Source: Allolobophora icterica (lineage: Eukaryota; Annelida; Clitellata; Crassiclitellata; Lumbricidae). Taken from it: DNA of 64,000 nucleotides. Position 1 is the first letter of the stretch; every line of letters starts with the position of its first letter. Below are positions 11,701 to 25,363 of this stretch, piece after piece. The notes beneath the pieces were generated by a model. That model was not told where the DNA came from. It did not search any database and saw only the letters and a program-made list of their open reading frames with translations. The stretch is taken from NCBI GenBank assembly GCA_963556255.1, contig OY744615.1:8436669-8500668 (forward strand). The letters run 5' to 3'. The position numbers and the translations under genes are program-made.

Positions 11701-14700
11701 TGGCATAACGAGTAAGGTTGTACATTATTAGCTTACTGCTGGATCTGCGCTCTTATAGCCGAGTAAGATCGGCAATATATAAAATATACAGAAGAGTACC
11801 GACTACTCGGAACTGTGGAACATCAAATCGAACTGGTATCCAAGTCGTGTGATCCGAGGCGATGGAATGAAAGAAAGCGTTTCCATTAAAGATTCAGGGA
11901 CCCGTGATCAAGATGATTAAGCTGCTATGCATTCAAAGGTGCTGAAGGCTTGTCTGAAACGTCGGCCCCTGGTCGCTCGCTTTTAAATACCAAAGAGAGT
12001 CGATGTATTAAATCACATCACAAGGACACAGCGTACGGCCTTACATTGCACACTGTTAAAATGCAACAATAAACGTACAGAGTTTATGCGACGGTTTGCA
12101 AGACATAGTAGGCTCACCCTGAATCCAACAGCTGGAGACATGGTAACGTAGCAATCCGACTGGTTGACCCACAGCACAAGACGAAGACCATAATTGGCTC
12201 CGGGATTCGTCGTTACGTGATTCGCCGTAACTTAAAATGACCAAAAAATCTATCAAGCTTTTTGAATATTTAACAAATTCATATTTTAACTGTGAAATTA
12301 TTAAAACGGAACACTTTTGCAGTTTTTGCAGAGGCTCCTAATATGATAAATATTAACCTGCTGGACTTCCCTAACCTCTGATTAGGCTGTACTTTGAGGC
12401 GCTTTATAAATCTGTAAATACAATACGATAAAATAATGCTGCCCGACAGCCCTTATCTAAAAGTTATCATGTTCCAATTCTATTATATCTGATCTGATGC
12501 GGATTGAGGAGCCTACAATTGTCAGCTTGAAAGAGAAACTGACATGCTAAATAAAAAAATATACGAGACACCATTGGACTTTGCCTTATTATGCCTCAGT
12601 CTGAGATCACGAAATGTTTCCAAATTGTCTTTGAATTGCTCACCTGGGTTGAAAGAGAAACAACTTCCCATATCAGTTGTAACCTTCGTTACGGAATGAC
12701 TTGAATTGCAAGGCAGATTCCCGAACGAACACTGAAAGGCAACATAATCAGCGCAGAGCACCAGCTTATTCACGAGCGCTGCGTCGTATCCGAGGGGTTG
12801 TCCAGAAATCGATGTCCGTTGGTAGTCCGAGTCCGGTTGCCAGAGAGACCAGGGAGAGTCAGAGCAGCTGTTACGAAGGGTTTCGTTGAGGACGAGAAAG
12901 CTTAGAAGGCAGAGGATCGAATGGATTAGGATAGGAAATCCTGAAGAGGTGAGTTTTCAATTTGGAATTTCGAATTATGGTGTCGCGAAGTCCCCACCAA
13001 GGGTGGACGTGCGCTATGTTGGGCCCTGGTGCTGTGGCATGGCTGACCGGGTGAGATACTTCATCGCAAGAGCGCGCCACTCCTCTTGTCCGTAGTACAC
13101 GGCTGGTTTTCCTTTTAATCGTTCACTACGCTTAGGTAGACCTGCGGGAGGATTCCCTACTCTTATCTCTACATTACCAGTCAGCATCTACCAGCATCTA
13201 CCAGCATCTACCAGCATCTACCAGGATGGCTAAACAGCTGTCAGCGGCTTCCGGTCTGGAAGCAAGGTTTGGCCGAATGGTTGCCTCAGGATCCGAACTG
13301 GGCCCTAACAGAGTTTTAATTGGAGTTTCTAGGGGAAATCCCTCCTCGCTTTGGCTCATCCTATCTATGTCTGTGATCGTAGCCTGGGATCGAACCTCCC
13401 ATTGCTCTAATTCTTCCTCAGTCAAAGAAGAGGGCACCTTAGATACTTTTTCTAATAGTGCTTGTCAATAGGCTCTATCCTCTGCGTGACCTCTGTTCTT
13501 AAACTGAGGTCACTGAGGACAAGAGCCATCAGTTTAGATTCACTTAAACTCATCTTTAATTATAGCAACAAAACAAACTAAACTTTGCAATTACATAAAT
13601 GATCTTTCAGTCTTTCATCTGTCAATAAGAGTTCTCAATAAACACTAATATTGCACTATGGATTACTATGCAAGACTACAACTTAAACTTACCAAAAAGC
13701 TCTCTAAATAGAAATTAATTCACTTAGTAATAGTATCTTGACAATAAAGATACCGCACCTTACTAGCGGTAGTGATCAATTCACATTCGACACACTGCGA
13801 GTGAACATTATGACCTCAATCACCTTACACACAAGGGCCTCAACTGCGAGTGCAATGTGAAGCATTGCAAGGTCGAACTCTAGATGCAACGATTAAGTTT
13901 CTATTGCTCAATCTATGGACGCATTCAATTATCTAAATCGATATGGTAATCGAATCGATTGGCCACAATCAATGCCTAAATCAATAAGAAATGTGTCAAC
14001 CCAATCCTTCCGTTGACAATCCTTCTTGCTAAATCCTTGTTCTCTTCGTACTTAACGCCTATTTAACGTTCACCTTTTGAACACTAATTCTACGTATAAG
14101 TATAACCTGAATTAATCAGCAACACAGTTTAATATCTTTTCAGTTTAATAAGAAACAAACAGACAGAACTCAATTCGATTACAACTCAACTAGTCAGCCA
14201 CACTACTACAGCGAACATCACTCGAATTCAAACTTCTCTAGTCAGCATAATTCTTCGCGCCTCTTGACACACCTGTCTTCTGTGCGCATAAGCGAACTCT
14301 AATAATATACATATAGCGCGCCGCTGCCGATGTCGGCCGGCCGCGCGTGTCACTAAGACTATACGTTATACATCTATCATATATACATATACACGTGAAA
14401 CTAAAGTAAGCGCACTAAATATATACGCTAATATCTCGCACTGCAAGACTGTACACAAAACTCAGTTCACATTACCTCCTTCCTTTTTCTGGAATTGAGC
14501 AAATTAAATTTCAAAATTTGCGAAATTACCAAAATACATGAAACATACATATATATCTAACTAATTAATAAACAGTCTTACGATTACTTATAACCTTGAC
14601 CAACAATCAGCAATAACATTCAATCTGCCCTTCTTGTACTTCACCTCAACATCAAAAGTTTGTAAGGCTAACGCCCAACGCACAAGTTTAGCAGACTTAG

Positions 14701-17700
14701 ACATTGACTCAGTCAAATATGTAAGAGGATTGTGATCAGTAAAAATGAAAATTTTTGATCCAATTATAATTTCTTTTAACTTGTTTAGAGCCCAAACAAT
14801 AGCATAGGCTTCCTTTTCCACAGTAGCCCATCTCTTCTGGGTATCAGTTAATTTCTGACTGATAAATGACACAGGGCGTTCTATTCCCTTGTCGTCCATC
14901 TGTGTTAAAACAGCACCGACTGCAAAGTCACTACTATCGCAGTACAAATTGAATGGTTTTCCCACTTCAAAAACATATAACACTACTTTGGATCGCACAG
15001 CCTCTTTAAGTAAATCAAATGCTTGCTGATGTTCAACAGTCCAATCAATCTTATCAGAAACACGTTTACTAGTTAAATCAGATAAAGGTTTCGCAATCTG
15101 TGCAAAGTCCTTAATAAACTGTCTGTAATAATTAAAAAATCCAAGCAGTTGCTTAACTTGCTTCTTAGTTTCTGGGATCTTCAAATTACTCAAACTTTCA
15201 ATTCTGTCTGGATTCATCTTTATCTTACCAGACCCAACCACATGACCGATAAACCTTACCTCACTCTTACCAAATATGCATTTTTTCAAATTCAAAGTAA
15301 CGTTATGCAATCTCATTTGCATCAAAAATGCATCTAGATGCTGCAAGTGAACTTTCCAACTGTCAGAATGCACAGCAATGTCATCAACATACGGTTCTGC
15401 AAAGTCACTTATAGGCTGTAAAACTAAATTTATCGCCTTAACAAAAGTTCGGCCTGAATTTATCATTCCAAAAGGAACACGAGTAAATTCATACAGTCCA
15501 TTATGTGTTACAAAAGCTGTCTTCCATTGATCAGATTGTTTTACAGGACAAGTCCAATAAGCACTTCGACAGTCCAAAATGGAAATCACATTAGACTTTC
15601 CAACTTTGTTCAAAACGTCTCTGACAATCGGCATCGGATATTTACAATCCACTGTGAATGAATTAATGTATCTGTAGTCACAGGCAAGTCTTAAAGATCC
15701 GTCTTTCTTTTTAACAATAACCAAAGGGCTTGCCATTCTGCTCGATGATGGTTTAATAATGTTTGTTTTTAACATTTCTTTGATCTGACGTTCCACTTCT
15801 GCTCGATAAATCAAAGGAATTCGGTATGCTGCAAATTCCTTTGTGCCTTGCTCTCTTGTTATACTGATTTGGGTATTGTAACTGCTTTTCTTGAGAGTAA
15901 GATTCTGCAAACAATAATGCTTTCTCCGTAGTTTCTTTGAGTTCTTTCAAATGCTTTTCGTGAAAAGGAATTTTCTTGTGCCATTTCCTCGGGTTGTCTA
16001 TTAGGTCCATTGTCATTCTCCTGAAGGCGACCTCTTCTCTTGAGACCGGAGTGATAGGTACTCTATCCATCACCAAACTCCTTGCCTTTAGTTGACATTT
16101 CTCGCATGACTTGCAAAATTTCACAATGTCTCTTCTCATCTTTGGCCATACAAAAGACAACTTTATTCGTTCTCTTGTTTTCTCTTCTCCTAGATGTCCT
16201 CCAAATACCGATTCATGCGCCAATTCCATCACTTTAATTCGTCTCTCTTTTGGTAACACTAGTTGATATATCGTCTGGTCTAATATCTGATATTTCTTAT
16301 GCAATAAACCGTTGATCACACAGAATTCAGATTCTTTCTCTTGTGCTAACTTCCACCACGGCTTCAACGATTCATCCTTTCTCTGTTGCTCTTCGAACTT
16401 CTTCGAATCGGCAATCTGCACCTTTTGTTCTTCATCCATCTCTTCATCTCTATACAAGTCTCCTATCCCCACATCACATTCATCGTCTTCTTCAGTTTCA
16501 TTTAATGTGCCATTCTCGCATGCAACCATCTCTTGCTCATTCATCTCTGATGTTACACCATCTCGCGATAAGCTTCGTTGCTCATTACTGTCGTTTTCCT
16601 CATCACTTGAACTTTCAGTTTCACTCTTCTCATCAACATCTACCATTTCCTGTTTCCGACTCTGCGCTCTCGTCATTACATTTGCTTGTACACTCACATC
16701 TCCTTGTATCGTTTTGACCTTCATCTGTGGTACGGCTTTTAATTCGGCAATTATCTCTGGATGCAACAAGAATCTTTCTGTACTGCCCATCTTTGCAATA
16801 CTAGCACACATCAAGGTGACATAAGGTGTAAGTGAACACTGGATTTTACGCGGAAATCCCTCTTCTTTCACGTCACTATCACACAGTCTAACATCCACTC
16901 TCACTAACTTCGCAGGAATGGCATCTCCTGCCACACATTGCAAATTCACTTTTCCAATTTGTTCCACCTTCATGCCTTCCAGTAATTCTTCACTAATCAC
17001 CGGAATCTCTGCACCCGAGTCGCTCAGTGCTTTGACTTTCACTGGCTCTTTACCGTCTACTGCACGAATTTCAACCTCGACATATTGCAAGAACGATTTC
17101 TTCAATATTCGACTGTCATCTTTTCCTATGACTTCTCTCTGAATTTCAGCATCCAATAGAATTTCTTTTTGAATACCACATTTCATTACTGACTTTACTT
17201 CAGTCTCTTGGTTTTCTTGACTCGCGGTTTGATTATCTGTATCACTAACCACTTGAATCAAATTCACCCTTGTGTGTTCTTGATTTCTGCTAGAACTAGC
17301 TGCTGCCACTGGAACTGGACAAAATTTAACCAAATGTTTGTCTGAACCACAGTTGTGACAACGCTTCACCACCATACCTCGTTGTTCATTGCCTTCATAT
17401 CTCTTATACTGCGTAAACGATGTGTTGCCTTCCCTCTTGGCGAACGGCGCTGACGATTTGTTAAATCCCTGACGACCAAACGTCACTTCTCTGGTCTCAT
17501 TGGGTACAGGGACACTAGCCTTGACTTCTTTACCAATAAACTGATTCCCTGTTCCTGGATTACTTTTCCATTTTCCACTCTGGCTTTGGTTTACGGAACG
17601 TTGAGAAGGATAACTGTTTATATTTGGGATCGCAAACCCAATTCGATTGTTTACATGAATGTCTGCTAAGTCTGCCACTGCACTAGCTTGGAGACAGTCA

Positions 17701-20700
17701 GTTCCTTCCTTCGACAATACAAACTGTAGTGGACCTGGCGGTAAACATTCTTTTAGCTTATCCGCTACCAGCAAATCAAAGAGCGTATCGTACTCTTTGT
17801 TCACGTTTCGACTTCTCACGTAATAGTTTAACAAGTTCTTCAGTCTTGCCGTAAACATCGTATAAGTCTCTTCTGTCGTCTTCTTAGCATCCACAAATCT
17901 GGCTCTGTATTCTCTCGAAGTCAACTTAAATTCTTTTAATAAGTGCTGCTTGACTCTATCATAATTGTCTAGATCATCGTATGACAATCTATTCAGAACG
18001 GTTCGAGCTTTCGGCGTCATCAATGGTAGTAATAATTTCACCCAAACGGCTTTTCCACAGCAAAACTACGAAACGCGTTCTCGACTGTTTCAAAATATAA
18101 TGGCACCTCCATCATATCAGTTGGCATTTGAGGCAATACATGCTTCATTGCATCACCTATTTTCTTAATTTTTGACACCAAAGTTTCACTTTCTTGCTGC
18201 TTCCTTCTTTCTGCTTCCCGTTCTTCTCTCATTTGTGTTTCTTTCAATGTCAATTTTGATTTCTCCAGTTTCAGACGTTCCTGTCTTTCTGCCTCTGCCT
18301 TTTCCAAACTTTCTTTCTGAAATTTGAGTTCTTCTTGTCTGATCTGTTCTGCACGTTCCAACTCTAACGTTCGCGCTTTTTCTTTTTCTTCTTCACGCAT
18401 TCTCTTTGCTTCAATCTGTTGCTGACGAACCTCTTCATCACTTTTTCTAGCTTTTTCAAATTCAATCATCTGCTCCAATCTTCTTCTTTCAGCATCTTCC
18501 CTATCTCTTTTCAACTGTTCTAACTGAATCTCAAACTGATTCTTTTGCAATTCAAGTTCTGCCTTACGCACTTGTTCTGCTTTATCTTCTCTCTCTCTTT
18601 GCAGACGCAATTCCTCTTGCCTTGCAAGTTCCGCTTTCTCTTCTTTCTCTCTCTGCAAGCGCAATTCTTCTTGCCTTGCAAGTTCCGCTTTCTCTTCTTT
18701 CTCTCTCTGCAGACGTTCTGCTTTCTCTTCTTTCTCTCTCTGCAAGCGCAATTCGTCTTGTCTTACACGTTCTGCTTCTTGTCTCAACTCTTTCTCTTCT
18801 TGTCTTCGTCTATCTTCTCTTTCTTTCTCTTCTTGTCTCCGTTTCTCCTCTCTTTCTTTCTCTTCTTGTCTCCGTTTCTCCTCTCTTTCTTTCTCTTCTT
18901 GTCTCCGTTTCTCCTCCCTATCTTCTTTCATCATCATCCACTGCATCAACATCTCCATAGACATAGGCGCAGGAGGTTTTTCAATAGCCTTTTCTACGGC
19001 ACCGCCAACGGCACCTTCTTCTTCGACTTCTTCTTTAACCCACACTTCAGCGAGTTCATGTATCATGTCACCACGTGACATACCTTCTAATTGTTCTTCC
19101 TTAAAACCGGCTTTCAACAAACGCTGTTTTAGCCTTTCCGTAGACATCTTCTTAATATCTGCTTGTCTTTCAGCACTTAGTTTCTCCATCTTACTTGTTT
19201 ACTTCGGTGATTTCTCTTTTCAAAGAAGTCACGGTTTTTCTTGTTGTGTGAATCGATAAACAAACGGGATTTCTTTTATATTTGTTCGTGGAAAACAACG
19301 AAATTTTTATACCGTTTCTCGTGTTCCACCGTCGTTGATATCGTAAACTCGTCACACAGCACACAACGCGTAAATTCTTTTAACACCGTTGTAAATTCTT
19401 CAATCACCTTCGTAGATTCTTCTATCGCCTTCGAAGAGGTGATAACGTGAATTTTTATCCACTGTGAGTTTATATCCACCGTGAGTATTTAATCCACCGT
19501 GAGTATTTATCCACCGTGAGTTCTTATCCACACCGACGCTGTTCCACCGTGAGTTTTTATCCACACCGACGCTGCCACCAATAATGTCAACCCAATCCTT
19601 CCGTTGACAATCCTTCTTGCTAAATCCTTGTTCTCTTCGTACTTAACGCCTATTTAACGTTCACCTTTTGAACACTAATTCTACGTATAAGTATAACCTG
19701 AATTAATCAGCAACACAGTTTAATATCTTTTCAGTTTAATAAGAAACAAACAGACAGAACTCAATTCGATTACAACTCAACTAGTCAGCCACACTACTAC
19801 AGCGAACATCACTCGAATTCAAACTTCTCTAGTCAGCATAATTCTTCGCGCCTCTTGACACACCTGTCTTCTGTGCGCATAAGCGAACTCTAATAATATA
19901 CATATAGCGCGCCGCTGCCGATGTCGGCCGGCCGCGCGTGTCACTAAGACTATACGTTATACATCTATCATATATACATATACACGTGAAACTAAAGTAA
20001 GCGCACTAAATATATACGCTAATATCTCGCACTGCAAGACTGTACACAAAACTCAGTTCACAAAATGTAAAGTTTGCCTGACATTAGGTAACTTTCCGAA
20101 GCACAGCACGCCCTGTTGCTGGAATCTTCATTGTACAATTTCCGAAGTCTCATAGGAATAGCACGTGGAAATCCCTGACAGGTTGTTTTTAGTTGTTGCG
20201 AAAACATGATGTGAGTGCGACCTGTAAAACTGCTGACCAAACGGTTGACTAGGCTCTTTTTAAAGTCGCTAGGTGTCGTGGGTCTTGCTTTGTCTTGTTG
20301 CGTTTGTGGCAATCTTGGCTGTAGTTTATGGTTCAACACGGTCTAACTGGTCAAAAGCCCACTTTATTTCCCGCAGGGTACCATCATATCACACCTACTC
20401 TGTATTCTCTACACCGCCGATTTAACCCAGTTCCATTTCTTGGGAGTTGTGGCTCATCACCATGCAGATGATACCCAGAAACACATCCATGGCCCAGCTG
20501 TAGAGTCTATCTCCTAAGTGGACAAATAGGCTACTTCGGAAATCTGAGGCTCTCGGTGCCCGGATGTCGTGAAACTGCCACCGGCTGGACTCCGGGAAAA
20601 CCAAGCTAATCTCGCTTGGTAGCCGTGGACGATTAGAGTAAAATCGATCCGCCTAATTTGCAACATCGTTTCCACGGAATCTGTTCTAATTCTGTACGTG

Positions 20701-21527
20701 ATTTTGGTGCGACCTTGGGACAGGAATTGACCTTTTAAGAACATTTTCGAAGACGATGTCGAACGTACGTTTATCACCTACGCCAGAGTCGCACCATACG
20801 CCAGTCGCTTACGACTCATGCCGCCACGACCCCCATTGCATGCTTTCGTGTGCTGAAGGGTTGATTATGGCAACATTGTGCATGCAGGAGTGTTTCCCGC
20901 ATTAACCAACTACAGTCTATCTTAAACGCAATGCCTCGTCTGACTGGAGCTATCGGTTTGAGCATATATCCAGCTTCATGTTGGAGGAATTGCACTGGTT
21001 GCCGTTGCACATGCGCACTGACTTTATCTTAATGCTTATGCGTAATTATCTTGAGCTCTCTGTTCCATCTAACCTCAGGGAGTTGTGTGCAAACTTTGAC
21101 ATGTCATATCACTTCATCCAACGTCATGTGATACAATGCAAGCTGTAGCTATGCGATTTAAACTAATTTGCTCAATGATCTTACCTCGAGCATAGAGTCC
21201 AACGCTTGTACAAACACTTTATTCGAAAATGATTCCCAATCGTAATTCAGCTGTGATAAGTCGAGTAAACTGTAGTCACCGAATTCAACATCCCAAAAGG
21301 GCGGAAAACGGTTTGAAGCATATTTTTCGAATACGGGACCTGAAACTTTGTATCATAACTTCTACTTGAACTAAAATTTCAAATCAGACAACAGTATTAA
21401 ACGCATTTCACTAAGGTATGATGAAGAAGAACATCATGAAGTTAAATAACGATGTGTCTATAAGCAGCAGTCTACATGCTCAGAAATTCAAAATGCAGTG
21501 TAAATTAATGGCTTGTGTTTAACATAA

Positions 21528-21600
<73 letters not shown>

Positions 21601-21734
21601 GTAGTAGTAGTAGCAAAAATAATAATATCAATAATATCAATAATAATAGTAATAATATCAATAGTAATAGTAATAATTATAATAATAACAAGAACAATTT
21701 TAGACTCCTTAAGATTTACATGTACCTCAAGGAA

Positions 21735-21777
<43 letters not shown>

Positions 21778-21945
21778 TTTGCATACAACGCTACAACTCT
21801 ATTGCTTTCAACGGGACATTCCCAGAGCCTCCGGACGACGAGGCTTGATTTTCCGGATGTCACATTAATTAATATTGAAGACCCTGAGGGATCCTGTATA
21901 CCTCGGGGCAAAAAAATAATAATAATAATAATAATAATGATAATA

Positions 21946-22034
<89 letters not shown>

Positions 22035-23499
22035 TTTAAAATAATAATAATAATAATAAATAATAATAATAATAATAATATTAAATAATTATAAACTGCC
22101 GCGACTTGGTAAGTCCTGAGGGTTACCACGGCATCGTGTGCAGAAGGACTCTTGGACGCTCTCTACGTCACCACTCCATCAATGGCATGATTTGGCGAGC
22201 CCTCCTCAGAGCGAACATTCCTAGTATTAAGGAACCGGCCGGTGTCCCGTGACAGTCTCCCTTAAAAGATTCTCCCAGGAGAAACTATTTCGAAACATGT
22301 TCTCTCCCGGCAGATCTGTTTCAAAATAAAAGTCCGGGCTGTAGTACTCTCTGTTGGTCCGACCACAGCTTTTCGTTGTCTTAAAACTTGCCTTTATTTT
22401 TATTTATTTATTTATTCCGGATATTTCTATAGCGCCTCTCGAAGTCAACTACTACTCAGAGGCGCTCCCGACTACAGCATTTGATACTGTGCCGGAATTT
22501 TCACGCCGAAGCGCCACGAGCAATTGCGAGTGAAGGACTTGCCCAAGGTCCGTACGCAGCGGCTAGAGTGGGATTCGAACCTGCAACCCTCCGGTCACAA
22601 GGCGCCGAACTTACCACTGAGCCACCACGCCCCACAATTATTTATTCCCGAGGACTTTCGCACTGGGAGCGTCTCTGATTGGTGAGCACTGGGTAGAGGC
22701 GTTTTATAACTTTTGAAATACAATACAATACGTGCTACATAATACTACTATAAAACATTTATTTCATAATTTTCTTATTTCATTTTATATTTTATTTCAT
22801 ATCCAATTCAACTAATTAACATGAAAGTCATTTATTTAAGAAAAGGCACATATATAATCTTATTTAAAATTATATAGAAATAAAGCAACCGAAAATAGAT
22901 GGGGCGATTTTAGTAGGGCGAACCGTTGTACCGTAGATGTGGAGGTTCTATTTCAATGGGGGAGACTTTGTTCCGATACATAGTCTCCGTGGGAGACATT
23001 ATTTCAGCCAGAGGGAGACTCTGTTTCGGGGGGAAACTTTATATCGTGACAGCGGTCTGCTTAGATCTGATGGTAAAAGACCCGACGGAGCCAACCTAAT
23101 ACCCTGGTCAGAAGTGAAATACTTGGGTGAGATGCAACGGGTGTCCATACTTGTGCGGCCTCTTACGTCGCCCACTCAACCGGTTCGGTCGGGCCAGCAT
23201 CGAAGCAGGTGGCCAGCCGGAAAATACAGAAATACCGAGGGCTTCCAGCTTCGCGCGTGTTCCAACCGGTGGCAATTGTTCAACCCCTTGGCCTCAGATT
23301 TCATCACTGAAATAGGCAGGCGCATTTCATCCATCAGTGGGGACAGACGTGAGTCAACCTTTTTTCAGCGTTTATCCATTTGCATTCAACGCTACAATCA
23401 GGTCGCTTTTAGAGGTACTTTTCCTACTAACCCTGACCGTCCAGGCCTGCTCCTTAATTTTTTCTTAAATCCTGAGGGATGTTTGAAACCTCGGGTAAA

Positions 23500-23593
<94 letters not shown>

Positions 23594-25049
23594 TCTACCT
23601 GGGGATCCTTGTTACCCCGGGGCAAAAAAAAAAATAATAATAATAATAATAATAAACAATAATAAAGATCGCAGCCATCGTATCGTATCTAGTAATTTAT
23701 AAGGCGCCTCTCGCAGTATAAACTATTCAGAGGCGCCCTCGTTCGGAACGGCGATGTTTTGATTTTAATTTAAGCTATAAATATTTTTTGACATCGAGTT
23801 CCGTCTCCGCTTCGAAATTTTTGAAGCGTCTTTTTAATCAGGTTTTGTCGTTACTTGCATACTCCTGCTTTCATCGGTTTTCATCGAGAAATTTTGTGAA
23901 CTTGACGCGGACTACATGTACCTTGGTGCTGCATCGCCTTCCCGTGATCTAGTTTCGTGCGAATGATCGGTCGAACTTTCTTTCAAAATTTCTTGCAGAT
24001 TACATCTCTCATTTCAACACACATATGCTCTTTAGCACCTAGATGGACCTTTCGCCCTCTCACCTCACACCCCCACTCGAGTTTCAACAGAAAGTAAAAG
24101 GCATCTGTAGCGTCTGCCAACAAAGATGGGGGGTCGCCTTCACCGACCCAGAACCAAACAATGCCCGGTTCACACAAACCACTGGTCACAAACTGTTCAT
24201 CAAACGTATCCAACAACGACCTGGATCATACACATATCCCCCTATATCTCCTCTACACCTCCATTCCCTCAAATAAAGAAAATACACGGCGCTTGGAAGG
24301 AGCCTGAGCACCATCTCTGACGTTGACAATCCAACGCTTTAACGCAGTAGCTTTCCTCGGCACTGTCCTTCTGTCAGAACCTGAGGAATAGTGGGCGTTC
24401 CAGATGATCTACTTTTAATTAATATTTAAGACCCCGAGGGATCATATGTACCTTGGGGCATACAAACAATAATAATAATTAAATGTATTTGGGAAAAATA
24501 ATGATTCAATTTATCTATTACGAACATTTTTAACGCGCGCAAAGTCACACATAAATGCGGCCAGGGCATCGTTATTTATGGGGCCCATGGTTTCGAAGGC
24601 CAAGGGGACAAAGTGGTAAGTAGCCATGAGCTGATTGTATTTCGCGTTTTCACGAATAGCTGCCATCAAGCTTTCTGCTTGCCAGCGAGCAAACATGGCG
24701 TCAATAGTGAGTGTGGCCCCCAGCATGGAGGACTGGAGCGATTAGGTGCCTGCAGCTGAAGCCAAAAAGGCGGGAAGTGTAAGCGAGGCAGCCACACGAA
24801 TGCCCAGTCAACCAGCTATGATGGGAAGCCTGAGATCGAATGCGGTCAGCGGGAGGGCGTATAGCCAGTCAGAGGCATGAGGGAACCGCGCGGCTCCCAG
24901 TCTGGCCCGGTCGTAGTTGTCTTGCAGTGCGCTACTGACCGATGAGAAGACTTCCTGTAAGAGTGGCCTGTCCCATTGCGATTGTTTGAAGCTGGGAGCT
25001 GGCGCTGGGTCCCCGGAGAGTTGTCGCCAGTGTGAAAGCGCTATTATTA

Positions 25050-25081
<32 letters not shown>

Positions 25082-25303
25082 TATCCGAGGTAGCATTTAT
25101 CCCTCAGGCTGTCAAAACTATGTCCGGAGAAAGATAGATGGTTTTCTGGAACGGCTTATTCCTCGGCAAGATCCGGCTGCACAAAAGAACCACGAAAAGC
25201 GGCTGCATTGAAGCGCTGAATAGTCACTGACAAGCGCTGAAAAAGATAACTGGTCTCCCTCGGATCTCCGGTAGTTAGGGTAATGCGGTGCCCCAGTTCC
25301 TTG

Positions 25304-25363
<60 letters not shown>

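Larger units (their letters stand above)
13994..20062 (-). mobile_element. Gypsy-type LTR retrotransposon with PR-IN-RT-RH order, internally deleted (6,069 bp)
   Basis: Two 478-bp direct LTRs, apparently identical by eye, bound the element, and a perfect 5-bp target duplication (AAATG at 13,989-13,993 and 20,063-20,067) flanks it. The insertion is therefore recent. Minus-strand coding order is Gag, zinc knuckle, protease, integrase zinc-binding domain, a remnant of the integrase core, then reverse transcriptase and RNase H. This order differs from canonical Gypsy (PR-RT-RH-IN) and matches what is known of Gmr1-type elements. Most of the integrase core is missing and Gag carries a 1-nt frameshift, so the copy should depend on others for movement. 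It sits sense-oriented in DEG/ENaC intron 2. Confidence 0.93.
22093..23500 (+). pseudogene. LINE family X, longer copy, interrupted
   Basis: The first part (22,095-22,247) encodes RHHSINGMIWRALLRANIPS. After an insertion (22,256-23,044) the reading resumes with RSDGKRPDGANLIPW. It then shifts frame through CAASYVA, QKYRGLPAS and FITEIGRRISSISGDRRES to IQRYNQVAFRGTFP. This order is typical of a non-LTR RT C-terminal region. The 3' UTR has the CCTGAGGGAT...ACCTCGGG motif and an AAT tail. The clade was not assigned. Confidence 0.7.

Noticed and set aside
18545..19078. Plus-strand Phe/Leu/Ser-rich frame resembling a membrane protein
   Set aside because: It is the antisense of the Lys/Glu/Arg coiled-coil part of the Gypsy Gag.
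18038..19189. A host coiled-coil (trichohyalin-like) gene
   Set aside because: It lies between two identical LTRs and continues in an adjacent frame into capsid, zinc knuckle and protease, so it is Gag.
22565..22633. Functional tRNA gene
   Set aside because: The A and B boxes are present but the cloverleaf is not complete, and the unit continues into a SINE body with a tail.
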